Source: Hydra vulgaris
Taxonomy: Eukaryota; Cnidaria; Hydrozoa; Anthoathecata; Hydridae
DNA length: 64,000 nucleotides
NCBI RefSeq assembly: GCF_038396675.1
Contig: NC_088921.1
Span: 30,517,501 to 30,581,500, forward strand
Direction: 5' to 3'
Part shown: piece by piece, positions 35,456-47,306 of the stretch
Layout: each line of letters starts with the position of its first letter
Position numbering within the stretch: position 1 is the first letter of the stretch
The notes under the pieces: model-generated
What the model saw: only the letters and a program-made list of their open reading frames with translations
What the model was told of the DNA's origin: nothing
Database searches by the model: none
Made by a program: the position numbers and the translations under genes

Positions 35456-37666
35456 GAATTAAAATGGCGAACCCGACACTCGTTTAATATTTATTTATCA
35501 GTCGATTTGCTTTCAGTTGTTGTAAGGAAGTGAATCTTGAAAACGCATTTAAGTCTAACTTAATTATTTCGCCAATAAAAAATAATTTTCTAAAAAGTTT
35601 TTTATTTTGTTTTAATTTCGCCTATTTAGACCTTATGACTTAAGCTGTTATGTAAGTCTTCTGGCCAATGGCTATATTACTATATTATAATATAATAAAC
35701 GTTTAGAATAGCGACTTATATTAGTCAAAAACGTTTGATCGAGGTTTAATAAACGTATATATTAAAAGATTTAAAGCGTAGAATTTAAATCTAGAAATGT
35801 TTACGTTTAATTAAGGTCGATTAAAGTTTCACAATATTGACTAATGTAAGTCGATACTCTAAACGTTAGATCGACGTTTAGTAAGCGTATATATACCTAT
35901 ATAAAAAAATTTAAATATACATTTCAAATCAAGCGTCGATTTTTAGTCAATAATAGATCGCTTATCGTTTTATCCATTTTTCGACCGATTTTGACTAAAT
36001 ATTGACCAGTTCTCAACCAATCTGTGTTTACTGGGCGGCTGCAACAATTTCCTCTCCGATTTTTGACATGTTAGCCATATATTCATCCACATTGAATGAC
36101 GACAGCTTTTTACAAGTAGTTTTTCTCACCGGTTTTTTATATCGGTGATCCTATAAGTATTGTTAAATTAGATAAGAAAAAAGCAAAACGCACAGTAAAA
36201 AAAAGTATTGAGACTTTTTAATAAATATACAAATAAGTAAATTTTATTCATTAAAGTTGAGACATAATAAGAATAAGAAGGCAAAATAAATGACCTATCC
36301 TAAGAAACTATTAATGATACTTTTGATTTGTTAATCGTTTATTTAATATTTACAAACTAAAACCAAAATAAATTTCTTTTGCCAAGAAATTTTAAAAGTT
36401 AAAAACTAAAAGAAAAAAAACATTTTTTCGTTTAAATATTTTATTTTCACTTTATTATTTGTTAAATAAGATTTTTTTATTTTTAGAACGTTTTTTAATA
36501 TTGTTTTACACACCTTAAAAGCATTTTCGATTTATTTTCTCTGAACATAAAAACTAAAGTTAACGTATTTCTGTAAAATGTACCTTTTTTTAATAACGGG
36601 AATTCAGTAGCAGTTTCATTTTGTAATATCAACAAAGGATCTGCAGGTGGTGAAGAACTTGATAAACTTCTGTTGTTGAAGTATCAATAACTAGAAGACG
36701 GTGATGAAGAAAATGAAGAAAAAGAGGAAACAATGAAAAAAAAAAAAAAATTAATAATAAATATCAAATAATCAAAAAAATTAATGACTTTTGTATTTGT
36801 GCTCTTTGTAAAAAAAAATATATGTATATATAAAATATATAAAAATAAAAATATATATATATATATTTACTATGACATATTCTTCTTTCTCACTAGGCTA
36901 TGAAATGTATGTTTTGCTATGTTCATTAAAACGCTCCACCTTAAGTATTTCAGGCACAATTTTGCTATTGGTTATCTAAAATAATGACATAAAATAAACA
37001 TAAAACTTCTTTAATAAAAAGCTAGAGTGAACTTGTTAACTTAAAGGGAAAGGTTAAGATATAGATCAAAATGTTTACAATTGCTGCTTTGTACATTTAG
37101 CGTATGAAGATAATTCGTTACAGAATAAATTTACCTTAATTAACTGATTGTTGATTTTCTCTACGGTTTGCAGAACAAAGTTCCCTGTTATCATATCAAA
37201 GTTTTTTCATCGTGATCTATTCTGCTTTTGTTTGAGTGTCAGTTCCGCCTGGAATTTCCTGAAGTAAAGAACAGAAACTTTTAAAAATCTGTATTAAAAT
37301 TTTATAAACATAGATCTTATAGTTGGATATAAAAATTAAAGTTTAAAAAAAGTCATTAGTTTCATTTGTTACAATTCTTCCAAAATCTGCTTTACTTAAT
37401 AAAAAAGGTAAATGTAAGAGGGGTAAAATTTTAAAATACGTACCAATATACCATGTAGGAAACTTTTGGCATTTTGTTGACTAATTCTTGATCAATCAAG
37501 TTCAGTTCTCACCACTTTTCTTGCCTCCTCTTGTCTTATATAAACTATAGGCAATACAAGCTGCCTTTGCCTTGCTGTCTGACTTTTGATTTGATAATTT
37601 CTTTTTACATGGCTGCACTGTTCTATCAGAACCAATGGCAGAAACATGATCAGCCATTTTGGACAT

Positions 37667-38195
37667 CTTTATATATAATATAACATGTCATCTTTTGCTA
37701 GTTTTGAAATCCCTGGGAAAAAAAATCAAATATATGCATTTACAAAACATGCATTACCTATTAAATGAAGAAATTAAGCAAAATTTATAACAGAATGTCT
37801 GATAAACAAAGTTAGTTGGTGCAACATTGAAAGAAAGTGTTACTGTTAATTCTAATTCAAAAATTATAAAAATACAGTTAAAAATAAGTTTTAATGTAAA
37901 AATTATATATTTAAGTTTAAATTTATTAAGTTTGAAATTAAGTAATAGCACTAAAAATAATACCTCGAGAACATTTTCCATATAAAGTTTCTCTATTCTC
38001 GTTGTATGCTTGTACCAAAACAAGCAACTGTTCGTGAGTCCGATTTTCAGATCGTTATTTTAAACCTTTTGACAATTCTGACACTAAAACAATTTCATAA
38101 TTTTTGAAAATATAACCCAAGATAAAGTGTAGTTTTAATTGAAGAATAAAAGAAAATTGAAAAATAAAATTTAACTCAAATTTAACTGAAGTTAT
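37667..38195. other. Noncoding spacer end
   Basis: No gene is supported. A short minus-strand frame at 37754-38023 has no homologous copy and no recognised features. Confidence 0.4.
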
Positions 38196-38255
38196 ATTTT
38201 ATCTATAGTTATAAACTTAAAGTTGCAATAAATTATTTATCGAACATTTATTGAG
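38196..38255 (-). repeat. Junction sequence J, right copy
   Basis: The reverse complement reads AATGTTCGATAAATAATTTATTGCAACTTTAAGT..., the same as the block just outside the left arm at 7903-7962, with a few substitutions. Here it directly adjoins the inner end of the right arm. Confidence 0.75.
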
Positions 38256-38794
38256 TGAACTATATAAAATTTTGAAGCCGTTAATGATATTAAACTACAT
38301 CCTAAAATCATTTTAATCTTAACAACAAACATTGCTATAAACTGTTATAACAGCATAATATATTGGTAATAACAGTTTTTTATTATCTTTTAAGTACTTT
38401 TTAAAAACATAAAAAACCTAATTATTAGACTTTAAATAGTATATAATATTATTATTAATAACAACTTATTAATAAAATACTTAAAAATATAATATTTTAT
38501 TATTTGAGAAAACAATTCAAGTAATTTACCTTTATTAATCAATTACCATTATTAAAAAACTTTTAACGACTAATAACTAATTAATTTATGAGAGTTGAGA
38601 ACTTGATAACGGTTTGTTATTTTATCACTTCACGTTTCTTTACCTAATAGTTTTATTTTTTTGTTACAGAAGTTATATAAATTCATTTTCAAAAAAATAT
38701 GCTTTGATAAAGATTTGTAATTACAAAAACTTGGTTTATTAAAAAAAAAATCAACTCGGTTGTTTTTTTGCATAAGTTTTTGCGTAAGTTGCAA

Positions 38795-39058
38795 CTTATT
38801 CGCAACACTAACTTTACCGAAACGCAGCGAAACATTGGTGAATAATAAATAGTAACATGAACTTACGATTTCCGTAACCTTAGTTGAGCTGCGCAAAAGT
38901 TGCAAAAATTTGGTGAATACGCACCCTTATGCGCAACCCTAACTTTACGGAAATGCTGCGAAACATTGGTGAATACCAAATAGTAACATGAACTTACGAT
39001 TTCCGTAACCTTAGTTGAGCTGCGCAAAAGTTACGAAAATTTGGTGAATACGCACCCT
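38795..39058. repeat. Tandem duplication of a roughly 130-bp block
   Basis: The block AACTTTACCGAAA..GCGAAACATTGGTGAATA ... TTGAGCTGCGCAAAAGTT ... TTTGGTGAATACGCACCC occurs twice in direct order. The left arm has one copy (about 19390-19530). Confidence 0.85.
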
Positions 39059-40039
39059 GTTTTTTAGTTTCTTTGTTCAAATCTTTAGTTTCTTCAAAAA
39101 CGATCGCAAAAACTCAGTGTTTTTGTTATAGCTATAAAGACCACATATTTTTAGTGCCAATTATTTAATATACTTACCAAATTATACCATTTACCAACGA
39201 CAAGTTTTTAACAAGTTTGTTATAGATAATTTTGAATTGTATTTTTACTATAATTCAAATATAATGAAAGTATAATTTTGAAAAATGTCTAATCTACCTT
39301 TTGTTGAACAATTATTTTCATAGTCAGACATCTTTGCAAAAACGTTATTTGGCATTGTACAGTTATTACAATAAAACTTTTGACTCTTGGTCAGTATTTA
39401 TAAAGTTTATTTATAATTAATAGTTATTTATAAAATTGTATTAAAAAATTTTCTCCGTAAAATTTTCTAAAAATTTTTTTGCATGATAGTGTTATGATGT
39501 AAAGGCCTTCGTCAGTCATTATGAACCTGTTAATATGTTTGTTCTCAGGCAGTTAATAATTAAAGTCTTTGTACCTTATAAGTTTGATTTTTGTTATAAA
39601 TAAAGTTTATAAAATCTTGCGCCTGCTATATATTTCCTATCATGGTTTTTTGCCGTCTATGGATTTACTATCATGGTCTCAAATTTTTCCTACAGAAATC
39701 TTGTACTTAAAAAATTATAATCATTATATATTATACATTACATCAGCTGTGTATTTTCAAAAAAAAATTTTTTACTTTGCAAAAATTAAATTTTCAGCTT
39801 TAGTGACCATTTTAGCAATGTTTAGCATTTAAAGAATTAATGAAACATTAAAAAAAAATACACTTAATCGAGTCAAAATCTAAATAAAAAATGGAAGGAG
39901 GAGGGAGCATACTTTTTTTTTTGTCTTACCAAAAAAATTCAATGTACACGCCCCTACTGCCTTGCTACTTTATCTTTAACAAAGTAGTAATTTAAACAAG
40001 AAGTGATTCAAACAAGAACTGAGAAAAATCTTTGTTGCA
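39059..40039. other. Noncoding right-arm DNA
   Basis: An 87-codon frame at 39569-39832 matches a frame at 18778-19041 in the left arm. It begins with TTG, has no ATG near its start, and the amino-acid changes look unconstrained, so I do not call it a gene. Confidence 0.55.
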
Positions 40040-40223
40040 TGAACTGAGAAAAATCCTTGTTGGACCAAGAGAGATAGTTATTAATCAAGAAATGTACTTT
40101 AACAAATATCTAATCAAACGGTTAATTTCATTTGTTCAAGCGCATCATGATCATACTAATTTTGTATTTTGGTTTGATATGACCACACCGCACTATGGTC
40201 AATATTGTAGGCTAAAATCATAA
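40040..40223 (+). pseudogene. Mariner transposase fragment in the right arm
   Basis: The frame contains INQEMYFNKYLIKRLISFVQ, HHDHTNFVFWFDMTTPHYG. This resembles the block around the second catalytic Asp of Tc1/mariner transposases (VNQEVY...KKRLLPFI.KHH....FWPDLA..HYA). It is absent from the equivalent part of the left arm, where sequence diverges right after ACTGAGAAAAATCC. The rest of the element is not visible. Confidence 0.6.
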
Positions 40224-40229
40224 AAAAAA

Positions 40230-40271
40230 TACGGCTAGCACTAAAAGTCATGACTTTTAGTACTAGCCGTA
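40230..40271. repeat. 42-bp palindrome
   Basis: TACGGCTAGCACTAAAAGTCA is followed directly by its reverse complement with one mismatch. A further partial copy (GTACTAGCCGTG) follows near 40285. Confidence 0.9.
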
Positions 40272-40501
40272 ATTTTTTATGGTTGTAGTACTAGCCGTGT
40301 TTTCCAGGAATCTTGTTTTTTAGGACTTTTGGATAATTTTTAAATGAAAAGTGTGCATGAATGGCTGGAATTTTAATGATGTTTATCAACTCAAAACTTT
40401 AAGATAAATGGATGTCATAGTAGGGTGTTTCATTCCTGACAACTTTAATTGTTAAATTCTGTGAATTTTATAACCATGAAATGTGAATTCCTCAAAGTTT
40501 G

Positions 40502-40561
40502 AAGGATATTTATTGACAGTTTAACACATACGTATGTGTTAAACTGTCAATAAATATCCTT
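40502..40561. repeat. Perfect 60-bp palindrome without loop
   Basis: AAGGATATTTATTGACAGTTTAACACATAC (positions 40502-40531) is followed immediately by its exact reverse complement. The left arm near 18100 has related single-copy bases (AAACTGTCAATAACTATTC) but no palindrome. Confidence 0.95.
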
Positions 40562-41835
40562 AAAGTATGTAAAGATGTAACATATGTATGTTAAATCGTT
40601 TAAAGTTTTACTTATTATATTTTGTCAGCCATTTATTGTTCTATTTTTAAATTATTATTTATTTTCAAATAGTGATTTATAAATTTTGTATAAAGCCATA
40701 TATTACTTGTTTTTCTCATTTTAACCATTAATTATATGTTTTTTATTCTATCGTATATTATTCTGTTTTGTATTATACTATTTAGGCGTTATTGATGTTT
40801 TGATTTTTCAATTATACCATAACAACTTTCAATCAATATTTTAGTTTAACTTTTTAATACTAAAACAAAATTGTCTCAAATCACGTTCTTAGGTTGAGCT
40901 AATCTATAAACTTAGATTTTTGGTTATAACTTACAGTTTGAAGTTATCTAAGAATTGAAATGATGTAAAATTAATTATAGCATCCCTTCTTTTGGAGCCG
41001 GAGTTGAAATTCAGTATTGTTCCTATTACGAATGTATACAGAAGAAAAAAAAAACGAAAATCTGACCAAAAAAAATATTTTAAACAAAAATGACTTTTGA
41101 TACAATACCTCTCCGCATCTAAAATTTAAAAAAGTATGAAGAAAAAAGACTATAATTTGTGAAAGGTGAATTCGTTTTTGAGAGTTAAGGAGTTGTAAGC
41201 GGCGTGTTACAAAGATTGTTATTCGGGAGGATTGGGACCTATTTAAAGAATATGAAAAATAAAATATAAAAACTACAAAGAAATACTTTAGAGATGTCAA
41301 AAATTTTGAAAAAGATATAAAAACAGATAATTTTGTTTCATAGTTAAAATTTAGACAACAATTTGAGGGAAAAAAAATCTTTCACATAATATCGTTTACT
41401 ACGAACTTATGCAAGATTTTAAATTAGATACTAATCTAAATTAATTTAAAAGACTTTTTCATGTGTTGTATGTGGCTGCAGAATACCGTAAAAAGGGGTG
41501 AGTAGAAAATACTTTTAAAATCTGATATAAGTAACAAAATTTAAATTATAACCAAAAACTCAGGGCTGCATTACCGTATTCAGTTTATTACATTATTGCT
41601 ACCTTTCTTTAAAAAAGAAAAAAGAAAAAAAAAGGACAGAAAGAGTTTCTTGTTTCCACACACAACTTGGTGAGTAGAAACAGGTCTTTAAATTCATGCT
41701 TATTTCCTTTTGAACCTTAGGTAAGTGATGGAACAAAAAAAATGTTCTGTTAGTTTAAGTAAACAAATTTAATAAATAAACAAAAAACTCTAAAATACCA
41801 TAGGTAGCATAAAACATAAACTAAAAAAAAATTAA

Positions 41836-41869
<34 letters not shown>

Positions 41870-43576
41870 CAAGAAACATTATAATAAATTATAACACTGT
41901 ATCTTTAAAATAATGCATGTTTTTAAAGCAAGGGTATTTACACAAAACTGGCGAGGATAATTTTTGAATCACATCTTTTCTGAAAATCAAAAATTCTTCT
42001 TCAGACACTTATTTCATAAACATTCCAACAAAGTTATCATCTTTGAGATTATTAAAAGATTTACAACATATTTACGACATTGCAACACAGCAACGACGTA
42101 AAAATATCCTTTTTAGATGAAAAATACGAACATCACTAATAGCTTGATTCTTACTAATTATTGCAAATACACATAAACACGAATAAAGAAGACGTTTCTC
42201 CGTTTCTCAAATAGTAAACGGCATAGTAATAGTGAATTACACGTTAACACGCTATGGGTAGTTTTCAATAAAATTTAAGTAAAAACTGGGTAAATTCTAC
42301 CCAACAAAAAATCAATGTGCATCTCAGAAGCATTTAATCAATCACCACCTTCAATGCACATACAACTTTTTCCTATATTTTCTAAACCAGCTACAACCAG
42401 TTCCAAGGTTTGACAAGTATTAAACGCTACGTGAGAGATTGAAAAATGAAATAGAAAGAAAAAATTTTCTCAAGAAAAACCAGGTTTATGTGAAATATTT
42501 TTGGCAATCTAATACTCCAAAAGTTACAAAAGAAGTGAAGAAGCAAAGCAACTCAAATTAGCAAAAAAAAAAGCAAATGTAAAACCGTCTGCAAACTATT
42601 TGCCATGAAACCCCATTTTCAATCCGGCAGAAAAATGTAGTAACTCAGGAAAAATAACCGATTATATTATCTGTCAAAAGTAAAATAACTATTAAATGCA
42701 GAAAGAATAGAAAAGAATTCAGACATAATGTTATGCAAACATCTGACCAGGAACACTTGGCTCTGCAATGATACATGTTTTGAGATTTGTAACGAGTTTA
42801 ACATTTTTTTATTGTTAAAAATGTAAAACTTGAAAATGTAAAATTTATCTTCATTAATTTTGTACCGATTTCAGAAAATTTATGAAATTTTAAAGTTATT
42901 TAATAAGTTTTATAGTAATCGCTTTAAACGGTTTTAGCAGAAATTTTTGCCAAAAACGATTTTTTTGTTTTTTTGTTTTTCATATTCTTAAATAAAAAAA
43001 TAAAAAATAAAAAATCTATTTCATAGATTTTTTTAATAAAAATGTTATTTATATATTAAATTTCATAGATTTTTTGAAAATAAAAATGTTATTAATTAAA
43101 AAAAATATGAAATAGATTGTTTTTAAAATAATAATATTGTTATTTAAAATAAATTAAAATATCTGAAAAATATTTTAATAAAAGAGAGTTACTTAACTTT
43201 AATTGTTCGGTTTGACTTTAACTCTGTAACGTACAAGAACCAGCGCATTTTTGGCAATAAATGCAGTCCTTAACATATATTTATGAAAATATATATTACA
43301 AAACTTTGCAGTTAATAGTAATTTTGAAGTGCATGCAAAAAGAGAACCAAAATTTTTCAAATTCTTTTGGTGGAAAAGCTAGTTTTATGTAAGGGTGTTT
43401 TAAGAGCTATTACCTGACAGAATCAAACAGTCGCAAATCCTGAATGTTCGAATTTTCTTTCTTTTTTTTTTTACATTTATTTGCATAATAGATGCAATGA
43501 CAAATACAAGTTATCTTATTCTAAATATTTAGCGCTCACTATAGGTGGTACTTTGAAAACGTAACGTAAGAATTAT
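40562..43576. other. Noncoding right-arm DNA
   Basis: The block 41.45-43.58 kb mirrors 15.93-18.06 kb of the left arm. 40.56-41.45 kb has no match that I found in the left arm. A minus-strand frame at 40971-41300 has no recognised features. A short (TA)n sits near 41850-41870. No gene is supported. Confidence 0.5.
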
Positions 43577-43705
43577 AGCAGTCGTGGTGTAGTGGCTTCA
43601 GAACTGGAGGTCCGTGGTGCAACATTGCTGGCTAAAGGCTATTCCACGATGCTATGTGATAAGACCGCAAGAACTTTATAGAGCACTTATATCACAAAAA
43701 AAAAA
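43577..43705 (+). mobile_element. tRNA-derived SINE (right-arm copy)
   Basis: It begins GCAGTCGTGGTGTAGTGGCTTC (A-box-like), continues GGAGGTCCGTGGTGC, and ends GATAAGACCGCAAGAACTTTATAGAGC, then a 10-A tail. It is the mirror copy of 15801-15933. Confidence 0.75.
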
Positions 43706-46700
43706 GAATTTTAGCTGATTTTCTTACTTTGCTTCATGTCTTACTTTAAGAAGCAATAATTGAAATATTTTTCTTTTATTATGTTTTAACTTAAAAAATG
43801 TCTATTGTTTAGAAATCATTGTATAATTGTACGAAAATTGTAAAAAACAAACAACTTAGCCGCATGGATTTTTTTTGCACCATATGATACTAGTAAGTCT
43901 AATCCTTCATTAAATAATAAAATTGCAGATGGTTGTATTGTCATCTTAAAAAATCGGTGTAAATACTGATACCAAAAATTATTAACTTAATACATGTTTA
44001 AAATTATTAACTTGAAATATATTTAGGAAAGTGTAGACTGCCATACAAAAAAATATTTTATAAAATAAATAAAATTAAAAAAGAAAAACACAAAATTTCA
44101 TGCATCTTGTAAGGATTATATCACATTTTACTTTTCTTTTATTGCTTTCAAAAAAGAAAAATTTCCTAAGTACTTTTATTATATTTCCTATGTACTTTTA
44201 TATTATATTTTCTATGTAATTTTATACTATATTTCTTATATACTTTTATATTATATTTTTTATGCACTTGTGGGGAATTATTAAACGTTTCCCAGTGACA
44301 CTAATGTATTCACTCATTTGTTTATAGTTGTTTTATTATCATATGACTGCGAATATATTATTTACAAATATAATCCTTTTTATATAAAATTCAGAATTAC
44401 AAAATATTAAATTAATAAGCTTACATACATGTAATTAAGTTGGAATAATTTTCCAATACCCTTACAAAGGATGCATCATTACAAATACATTAATGTTAAA
44501 ATTAAGATTAACAACCGCTAATTGTTTGCTAGTATCTTGAAAGACGTAACTTACAACACACTTTTATATTATAATTTCTATGTACTTTTATACTATATGT
44601 TATTTAGGAAATTATTTAATAAATTAATTACTCATAATTCAAGATCTTTCGCATTATCAGACACATTGAACCCCAAGATTATGCGATAATCTTGCGCCTA
44701 ATAATGATAAAGTGCTGATTGTTTAGATTTATTTAAGTCCAACCAGAGCAAGATGCTGTAAAACCCGAGATGATGAAGATATGTTCCTCGTTATGTCAAT
44801 TCGAGTTAATAATATTTTTAATCATATCAAACACCTTTGCCAAGAAGCGGAAAAAAGCTAAAAGTGTTATGTAAATCTGGATGAAAAAATTTGTTTTTGG
44901 TTGAAAGACTTTGATGAAAGAAGAACTGAATAATTTAGAAAGAACTGATTAACAGAGAAAGAACTGATTAAACGGAGAAAGAACTTGTTAAAAGAGAAAG
45001 AACTGAGTAACAGAGAAAGAATAGATTAACAGACACAACTATGGAAACAACGATTGTAAAAAATGTTTACAATATCGATAATGAAAATAAATACTGAATG
45101 GCAATACAAGAACAGGTTAATCTTATATTAAAATATATAATAACAGATCAAAAGGATTCTTGGATATAGACTGTGTTTATAGACTGTGTCTGCCTAATAC
45201 CAAGCCAAGGTTGCCAAATTTTTTGTTCAATAAAGTAGTAAAAACAAAAAGATGAATGAGCCAGAAAAAGTTCTTAAAATTTTTTTTTTTTTTATTGATT
45301 TTGTTATTGCAACTAAAAAACCTAAATTTTCTGAAAAATAGGAAATTTTATTGGCTAAAATAAAATAACTTTAACGCGCGCATCGCACCAAAATATAGGA
45401 ACAGTTATATTGGATGATTCATATTTTGGGGATTTCTATTTCAAAGAATGCTTCGTATTCCATAGGCTTCTTAAATTGAACATCTTCCTAAATTCAATAT
45501 TTATTTAAAATTAAACTTCAATTAAACATATTATGTTTCTGTTAAATTTAACAATCCTGGCGTTAAAAAAGTTTCTCCGTAATAAAAAGTAGTTGCTATG
45601 ATTTTTTTTATTTGGGGAAACAATTCATTTTGAAGCTTAAAAAATAAATGTCAGTTTGTTTCATTTAACCGAATGGATTTTTGTGACTTGTACCTCAGCT
45701 TCTTTAAAAAATTAAACTTTTCTTTATGACTAAAAAATTAGAATGCTGTTTAAAGTGGTTAGAGTACAGTTACCATAACAATGTTCTCTTTTTATTAATT
45801 CAAAAAAAAACTTTTTTATATTCTTTTGCTAATTTTTATGAGCTAACATACTACGGTATCATAGCAAAAAGAAACCTTCGAAAAATTAAATCGTTTCATG
45901 CCTTCCTTTTTTCAAGACAAAAACAAGATATACAATTGCTGTGAAGTAATTAAAGAATGAAGTTAAACAACTGTCTCGAAGTTAAATAACTGTCTCGAAG
46001 AAAAAGCACACGTTAAAAAATTATTGAAGCATACAAAATTTTGTTTATTGTGAGTAATCAAGTATTGCAGAAAAGATAATTCTTGCGCGAAAATTTCAAA
46101 TATTGTTTTTAATTACTGTAAATAAGAAATTGAATATCGCTGTTAACAATAATATTTAATGTTTCTCATAACTTGTTATGAAAAATATCAAATTAATAAT
46201 TAAATGATTATAAAGCAACTTTTGTTTGTGTTATAATAGAAGTAAAATATTAAAGAAGCATTGTTATCATAAATTGTTAGGACTCAAAAAAAATCATATT
46301 TATCTTTAATTGTTCTTTTAATTATTCTAAAATTTAAGATTGTTTTAATTTTTAACTTTTCTAAAATTGCTTTCATTTGATGGAAAAGACAGTTAAAAGT
46401 TAAGTTTAAACTATAAAGTATCTCAATTATTTTTTAGTTCTAAGCCAAACATTTTAGTGCGTACACTAAAAGTGTTTGTCTCAAATAGATATACACTGCG
46501 AGTCTATTCATTTTTATGATAGTATGCTACACTCACAACTATCCATCTTTTGCATCAAATGGAAGCAAAACTTAACTTTAACTTATCCTTAACCTTAACT
46601 CTTTAAAAAAACTTTTAAAGTTGGTATTAAAGAAAAAATGATTTTGGCATTAAAAAAAGGATTTTGGTATTAACATCAAAGTTTTTGGTAATAAAAAAAA

Positions 46701-46893
46701 AATGTTTTTGGTAATAACATTAAGGTTTTAGGTATTAAAAAAAAAGATTTTTCGTGCTAAAAAAAATCTTTTGGCATTTAAAAAATGTTTTTGGTATTAA
46801 AAAAAAACTTTTCGTGATATTGAAAATCTTTAGATTTTTAATTTGTAGGAAAAACAAACAAACAGAAAATAAAACTTTTAATTTATTTTTATA
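43706..46893. other. Noncoding right-arm DNA
   Basis: It mirrors 12.33-15.80 kb: TATAAAAGTACATAG motifs (44170-44280, 44560-44600), the 20-bp GAAAGAACTGATTAACAGA tandem repeat (44930-45030), the fold-back (46370-46600) and the AATACC-type tandem repeat (46615-46815). A 72-codon frame at 45726 is not preserved in the left arm. No gene is supported. TTTATT at 46883-46888 is the poly(A) signal that would belong to the minus-strand repeat-precursor gene before the transposon arrived. Confidence 0.5.
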
Positions 46894-47306
46894 TTAACGT
46901 GGTTCGTACATAATCAAAAGTCAAAATTTTTTCAAAAATTGTTTTTTTGGCAAATTAGATATTCAAATGTAAAATTTAACGTTCTTTCTCGTGGTATATT
47001 TTTTATATATAGTTTTAGGTATAGTTTTAGTGCCTAGCAACGGCCATAGCAACCGTTTTGTTTTTCCAGTTAATATTTTAAATCAACCTTGAAAACTCAA
47101 ACTAGTACATCTCTTTTGCTATTCTAATGTTGTCTTGTACGTCCAAGTTGTTAAATATTTAAGGATTATAAGTTATGCTGTTGCAAAGTGCAAACAGCAG
47201 GCAGGCTTTTTCATAATAATTTTTTTACTTTTTACTGTTTTCTAATGTGCTTGTTGAAATTATTTATAATTTTACTTAGATTGTAGTAAAATAATAAAGA
47301 TTTAAT

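Larger units (their letters stand above)
33388..36035. mobile_element. 2.65-kb DNA element with CCCAGTAAACACA inverted ends
   Basis: Ends CCCAGTAAACACA (33388) and TGTGTTTACTGGG (to 36035) are perfect inverted repeats of 13 bp. CG lies on both outer sides (33386-33387 and 36036-36037), a possible 2-bp target duplication. Removing the element plus one CG restores an open frame (GEEIVAA to GQSIATV) in the interrupted minus-strand gene, which supports these limits. Both subterminal regions (33400-33660, 35690-36020) are rich in irregularly spaced AAACGT and ACGTTTA motifs. The interior holds a 27-bp minisatellite and a fold-back. No transposase was recognised and I cannot place the superfamily. 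Confidence 0.8.
33210..37666 (-). pseudogene. Unidentified multi-exon gene convergent with the Harbinger transposase, broken
   Basis: Minus-strand coding blocks occur in order. 37666-37510 begins ATG with MSKMADHVSAIGSDRTVQPC and a Lys/Ser-rich run. 37258-37135 gives KFQAELTLKQKQNRSR and ITGNFVLQTVEKINNQLIK with one stop. 36975-36895 gives ITNSKIVPEILKVERFNEH. About 36670-36584 gives SLSSSSPPADPLLILQNETA. 36150-36038 gives DEYMANMSKIGEEIVAA. 33387-33210 gives GQSIATVLTRSIPSDSLLFE and a C-terminal IAQTLTRIATSTESF helix region to TGA. Several blocks have GT/AG borders. The last exon is split by the 2.65-kb element at 33388-36035. Harbinger elements usually carry a second, Myb/SANT-like gene, and its position fits that. 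I see no diagnostic Trp pattern, so the assignment is inference. It could instead be an old host gene. Confidence 0.5.

Noticed and set aside
40971-41300. 109-codon minus-strand frame
   Set aside because: No recognisable domain, no promoter or poly(A) signal, and composition like the surrounding noncoding DNA.
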